Shown here: positions 60,626-64,000 of the stretch, one piece after another | Layout of the letters: each line of letters begins with the position of its first letter | Position numbering within the stretch: position 1 is the first letter of the stretch | Assembly (NCBI RefSeq): GCF_007829875.1 | Contig: NZ_VIWV01000001.1 | Span: 7,328,001 to 7,392,000 of the forward strand | Direction: 5' to 3' | Source: Streptomyces capillispiralis | Lineage (GTDB): Bacteria; Actinomycetota; Actinomycetes; Streptomycetales; Streptomycetaceae | Length of the DNA: 64,000 nt | The notes under the pieces: generated by a model | Told to the model about the DNA's origin: nothing | The model's input: the letters and a program-made list of their open reading frames with translations, nothing else | Database searches by the model: none | Program-made: the position numbers and the translations under genes

Positions 60626-61387
60626 TCAGACCGCCGACCAGCCGTCGTCGACGGGCAGGATCGCGCCGTTGACGTTGCTCGCGGCGTCCGAGGCGAGGAA
60701 CAGGATCGCGGCCGCCTGCTCCTCCGGCCGGGACACCCGGCCGAGGTTGACGAAGTGCGGGCCGAGCGCCGCTGGGCCGTGCGCGGTGCGGTCGGCCTCC
60801 ACCGAGATGGCGGTCGCGGTGCCGCCGGGGCAGATGGCGTTGGCGCGGATGCCGTTCTTGCGGTACATCACGGCCAGCGACTTCGTCAGCCCCACCACAC
60901 CGTGCTTGGAGGCCGTGTAGGCGGCGCCCGCCGCGCTGCCGCGCAGGGCGGCCTCGGAGGCGGTGTTCACGATGGCCCCCCGGCCCGCGGCCAGCATGTG
61001 CGGCAGCACCGCGCGCGCGAGCAGGAAGGGCGCGGTGAGGTTGACCCGGATGACCCGCTCCCACTCGGCGTCGCTCACGTCGGCCGGGGCCGACATGCTG
61101 TCCATGATCCCGGCGTTGTTCACCAGGACGTCCACCCCGCCGAACCGCTCCACCGCCGTCGCCGCCACCCGGTCCACGACGGCCTGCTCGCTCAGGTCGC
61201 CCGTGACGGCCACCGCGGTGCCGCCCGCCTCCCCGATCTCGCGGACGACCGCGTCGGCCCGCCCGGCGTCCAGGTCCGCCACCAGCACGCGGTCGCCCTG
61301 GGCGGCGAAGGCCAGCGCGGCCGCGCGTCCTATGCCCGAACCCGCCCCGGTGACGATCACGCCGCGTCCGTTCGAACCGCCCGTCAT
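60626..61387 (-). CDS. Short-chain dehydrogenase/reductase
   Basis: 253 residues. Cofactor motif TGAGSGIG, acidic residue after beta-2 (VADLDAG) favouring NAD+, NNAG, and catalytic Ser-Tyr-Lys with YTASK; it ends with the usual NGAILPVDDGW. Classical SDR of normal length. It probably oxidises a secondary alcohol to the ketone used by the convergent Baeyer-Villiger enzyme. It is divergent from the TetR gene at 61552 and its promoter region shares the operator there. Confidence 0.93.
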   Translation of the reverse strand: MTGGSNGRGVIVTGAGSGIGRAAALAFAAQGDRVLVADLDAGRADAVVREIGEAGGTAVAVTGDLSEQAVVDRVAATAVERFGGVDVLVNNAGIMDSMSAPADVSDAEWERVIRVNLTAPFLLARAVLPHMLAAGRGAIVNTASEAALRGSAAGAAYTASKHGVVGLTKSLAVMYRKNGIRANAICPGGTATAISVEADRTAHGPAALGPHFVNLGRVSRPEEQAAAILFLASDAASNVNGAILPVDDGWSAV

Positions 61388-61465
61388 GAAGTGCTCCGTC
61401 CAACTGGGTCAAGAGGGTGAGTGCTCGCGCGGCGGACCCGTCTCACGCCGCGTCGGCACCCTACA

Positions 61466-61492
61466 ACTTTATGTCTCTGAGTGACATAAAGT
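61466..61492. promoter_or_regulatory. TetR operator with perfect 10-bp arms
   Basis: ACTTTATGTC-TCTGAGT-GACATAAAGT: two perfect 10-bp arms around a 7-bp spacer, AT-rich against a GC-rich background, between divergent SDR and TetR genes. This is the expected form and place for an autoregulatory TetR operator. Confidence 0.88.
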
Positions 61493-61551
61493 CGTGGAGG
61501 AGCAGTGGAGGAGAATGCGTCCGACAGGGATCACCGGCACCGGAGGGGCAC

Positions 61552-62178
61552 ATGACCGCAGCCCGCGGACGGACGGGGCGACCGCCGCTGACCGAGGAGC
61601 GCAAGGCCGCCGTCCGGCTGGAGATCGCCCGCGCCGCGGTCGGCCTGTTCATCGCCCAGGGCGTCGCCGCGACCACGGGCGAACAGATCGGGCAGGCGGT
61701 CGGCGTCTCGGCGCGGACCGTGTGGCGCTACTTCCCCACCAAGGAGAGCTGCGTACGGCCGCTGTTCTCGACCGGCATCGACACGGTCGCCGCGGCCCTG
61801 CGGCAATGGCGTCCGGGCCGGCCCCTCCAGGAGGCCTTCGACCACGTGTGGACGGCCGACGCGGGCCTGCCCGGACTGGACATCGGGGCCCTGGTGCGGC
61901 TGACCCGGACCGAGCCGGGCCTGCGCGCGGTCTGGCTGCGGACCCACGACGAGGCGGAACCCGCGTTCGCGCGCGCCCTCGCCGAGCGGGCCGGGCTCCC
62001 CGCCGACGACGTACGGCCGGCCCTCTGGGCCGCCATGCTCAACGCCGCGCTGCGCGCCGCGGTGGAACACCACGCCCACCGGACGACCGGCCCGGGCACC
62101 ACCCCCGAGGCCGCCCGGGCCGACCTCGCGGCGACCCTGCGCACCGCCCTGGCCGTCACGGCGGCCGGCCTCACCTGA
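61552..62178 (+). CDS. TetR family transcriptional regulator
   Basis: 208 residues from ATG 61552 (GGAGGGG ahead); the frame is open further left but runs through the operator. Helix-turn-helix ATTGEQIGQAVGVSARTVWRYFPTKE is intact. The C-terminal domain (VWTADAGLPGLDIGALVRLTRTEPGLRAVW) resembles regulators of oxidoreductase genes. It should repress the SDR, and perhaps the monooxygenase, until a substrate binds. Confidence 0.93.
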   Translation: MTAARGRTGRPPLTEERKAAVRLEIARAAVGLFIAQGVAATTGEQIGQAVGVSARTVWRYFPTKESCVRPLFSTGIDTVAAALRQWRPGRPLQEAFDHVWTADAGLPGLDIGALVRLTRTEPGLRAVWLRTHDEAEPAFARALAERAGLPADDVRPALWAAMLNAALRAAVEHHAHRTTGPGTTPEAARADLAATLRTALAVTAAGLT

Positions 62179-62568
62179 CCCGTCGGCCGACCCGCCCGGC
62201 GCGCACCGCGGTCACGCGGCGGGCTCGCACGACCGGTGCCACCGGGGTGAGCGCGGTCAGGGCGTCGGCGCCGGCCGCACGCCCCGCGACTCGGCCTCGG
62301 CCCAGCGGAAGACGCCGGTCGACATGGTGCGGCGCTCCCGGGCGGCCCGCGGACCGTAGAAGTGCTGCCACTCCCCGCCGACGAGCCGCCGCCCGCGTCG
62401 ATCTGAGCGGGGAGCAGATCGGGAAGCGGATCGGGAGCAGATCGGGGAGGGCGAAATTGTCGCCGGTGGCTGCCCCGTGCGGCGGGCCGCCGCCCAGCCG
62501 GGTACCACCCTGCTCGGCTGGGCGATCACCGGTGGCGGGGCGCAACCCCCGCTCATAACTTCGGCCTC
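62179..62568. other. 390-bp intergenic region with a possible gene remnant and a short direct repeat
   Basis: The minus strand at 62257-62400 reads GGEWQHFYGPRAARERR and on to a stop, resembling the tail of a lost gene without a start. At 62409-62446 the 13-mer ggagcagatcggg occurs twice, 23 bp apart. The promoter of the next gene should lie to the right but was not resolved. Confidence 0.45.
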
Positions 62569-63630
62569 ATGAACAAACGACACCTCGCGTATCTCGCATG
62601 CACCACCGCCGTCGTGGCCGCGGGGCTGGGGGCCGCACCGTCGACCCACCAGCCCACCGTGCACCGTGTGCAGCCCGGGCAGTCGATCCAGAAGGCCGTG
62701 GACGCCGCCCGGAAGGGAGACACCGTCCTCCTCATGCCCGGCACCTACCGGCAGAGCGTCGACGTCAAGCGGTCCGGCATCACGCTGCGCGGCAGCAGCG
62801 CGAAGCTGACCGTGCTGACGCCCCCCGCCGAGGCCGGGAAGAGCGCCTGCGCCAAGGCCGGGAACGGCGTCTGTGTGACCGGCACCGACAAGGCTCCCCT
62901 CCAGGACGTCACGGTACGGTCGCTGACGCTCCGGGGCTTCGACAAGAACGGGCTGTGGGCCACCGGCACCGACGGGCTCGAGGTCCGCCACGTGATCGCG
63001 GAGAAGAACGGCCAGTGGGGCATCGCCGAGGAACGCTCCGTGCGCAGCGTGCTCAGCCACAACATCGCCCAACAGAACGGTGACGCCGGACTGTTCGTCG
63101 CCAACACCGTCGACACCGAGGAAGGCGCCCGGGACGCCGGCAGGACGGTGATCCGGCACAACAGGACGGCCGGCAACCGGATCGGCGTCACCGTGCGGCG
63201 GCTGCGGAACCTGACCGTCGACCACAACGAGGCGACCGGCAACTGCGCCGCCGTCTTCGTCGTGGGCGACGAGTCCAAGCCGCGCGCCGGCGCCATGAGC
63301 GTGACGCGCAACCACCTCCACGCCAACAACAAGTACTGCGCCAAGACGCCGCGGCTGCCCTTCCTCCAGGGCTCGGGCATCGTCCTCACCGGTGCCGAGG
63401 AGACGCTGGTCGCCTGGAACCGGGTGGAGAACAACAAGGGCACCTCGCCGCTGTCCGGCGGCATCGTGCTCTTCAAGAGCCTCGTCGGCACCTCCAACGA
63501 GCGCAACGACATCCGCGACAACCTGGTGACCGGCAACAGCCCGGCCGACCTGGCCAACCGGGACACCGCGAAGAGCAACACGTTCAACAGCAACACCTGC
63601 ACGCTCTCCGAGCCCGCCGGTATGTGCTGA
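62569..63630 (+). CDS. Secreted right-handed parallel beta-helix protein
   Basis: 353 residues. A Sec signal peptide (LAYLACTTAVVAAGLGAA) leads into QPGQSIQKAVDAARKGDTVLLMPGTYRQSVDV, the usual first coils of NosD/pectate-lyase-like beta-helices, then repeated short coils rich in N and G (HNIAQQNGDAGLFV, HNRTAGNRIGV, HNEATGNCAAV, DNLVTGNSPADL). Several Cys may form disulphides. Such proteins bind or cleave polysaccharides; no catalytic residues can be named. The O-methyltransferase gene follows after 40 bp on the same strand. Confidence 0.88.
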   Translation: MNKRHLAYLACTTAVVAAGLGAAPSTHQPTVHRVQPGQSIQKAVDAARKGDTVLLMPGTYRQSVDVKRSGITLRGSSAKLTVLTPPAEAGKSACAKAGNGVCVTGTDKAPLQDVTVRSLTLRGFDKNGLWATGTDGLEVRHVIAEKNGQWGIAEERSVRSVLSHNIAQQNGDAGLFVANTVDTEEGARDAGRTVIRHNRTAGNRIGVTVRRLRNLTVDHNEATGNCAAVFVVGDESKPRAGAMSVTRNHLHANNKYCAKTPRLPFLQGSGIVLTGAEETLVAWNRVENNKGTSPLSGGIVLFKSLVGTSNERNDIRDNLVTGNSPADLANRDTAKSNTFNSNTCTLSEPAGMC

Positions 63631-63670
63631 CCCCCCCACAGACGGCACAACAGCAGAAGCGAGGCAACGG

Positions 63671-64000
63671 ATGACCACCGTTGATCCGGCTCCGCCGCCG
63701 CCCATGCGGCTGCGGGAGCTCGTATTCGGGGCGGCCTGCGCCGCCGCCGTCCGCGCGGCCGTCCGCCTGGGCGTGGCGGACGCGCTGGACGACAGCCCCA
63801 TGACCGTCGACGACCTGGCGGCGGCGGTGAAGACCCAGCCGCACACCCTGCGCAGGCTGCTGCGCGCACTGTCCTGCCAGGGCGTCTTCACCGAGAACCC
63901 CGACGGCACCTTCGCACACACCGAGATGTCCCGGCTGCTGCGCGAGGACGACCCGCACAGCCTGCGCTACATCGCCCTGTGGTGCACCGAGCCCTGGACC
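63671..64000 (+). CDS. O-methyltransferase, N-terminal part only (cut by window end)
   Basis: 110 residues are visible from ATG 63671, with GAGG in the ribosome site. The sequence (LRELVFGAACAAAVRAAVRLGVADALDD, MTVDDLAAAVKTQPHTLRRLLRALSCQGVF) is the dimerisation and winged-helix part of plant- and polyketide-type O-methyltransferases; the SAM-binding domain would lie beyond 64000. Probably part of a secondary-metabolite or unlinked small-molecule pathway. Confidence 0.88.
   Translation, partial: MTTVDPAPPPPMRLRELVFGAACAAAVRAAVRLGVADALDDSPMTVDDLAAAVKTQPHTLRRLLRALSCQGVFTENPDGTFAHTEMSRLLREDDPHSLRYIALWCTEPWT

Noticed and set aside
1..64000. tRNA, rRNA, riboswitch, prophage or integrase/att site
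   Set aside because: I looked for these by eye on both strands and saw none that I could support; a covariance-model scan was not possible.

Overview
The window comes from a high-GC actinomycete, almost certainly Streptomyces or a close relative. Codons end overwhelmingly in G or C, GTG and TTG starts are common, and the accessory set (ECF sigma factors, TetR switches, Tat-exported CBM42 enzyme, EACC1/caspase conflict genes, IS5-type transposase scraps) is typical of that group.

Left arm (1-36031): the downstream part of a trans-AT polyketide/non-ribosomal peptide cluster, all on the + strand with stop/start overlaps, so probably one operon that begins before the window. Order: PKS missing its N-terminus (KS-KR-ACP-ACP / KS-DH-ACP / KS-KR-ACP / non-elongating KS-ACP); NRPS 1 (C-A[Ser]-PCP / atypical C-A[Thr, with an embedded FkbM-type methyltransferase]-PCP); NRPS 2 (C-A[Thr]-PCP / atypical C-A[unassigned, with an embedded N-methyltransferase]-PCP / degenerate terminal C, no thioesterase). 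A beta-branching and trans-acting set follows: donor ACP, decarboxylating KS (Cys to Ser), HMG synthase, a fused ECH1 dehydratase + trans-enoylreductase, and a tandem AT-acyl hydrolase. A strong bidirectional hairpin ends the operon opposite a convergent P450. The reading I favour is an acyl chain extended by Ser (possibly dehydrated), methylated Thr, Thr (possibly dehydrated) and an N-methylated residue; the product itself is not identifiable from this window.

Middle (36114-49060): P450, Cys-rich pentapeptide-repeat protein, Tat-secreted GH43-like/CBM42 enzyme, an ECF sigma/anti-sigma pair bracketed by two decayed IS5-type transposase fragments, a small membrane protein, an ECF41-type sigma factor with its expected flavin oxidoreductase partner, a two-domain VOC protein and a large SUKH-domain protein.

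Conflict locus (49146-51945): an EACC1 protein overlapping a caspase-like peptidase fused to a complete but catalytically eroded GroEL/Cpn60 domain. This is the most unusual architecture here and my main candidate for a little-described system.

Right arm (52107-64000): secreted PD40 beta-propeller, TetR/alpha-beta hydrolase pair with a readable promoter-operator, ABC exporter with divergent TetR, SMP-30-like lipoprotein, Baeyer-Villiger monooxygenase convergent with an SDR that is divergent from another TetR across a perfect 10-bp-arm operator, secreted beta-helix protein, and the start of an O-methyltransferase cut by the window edge.
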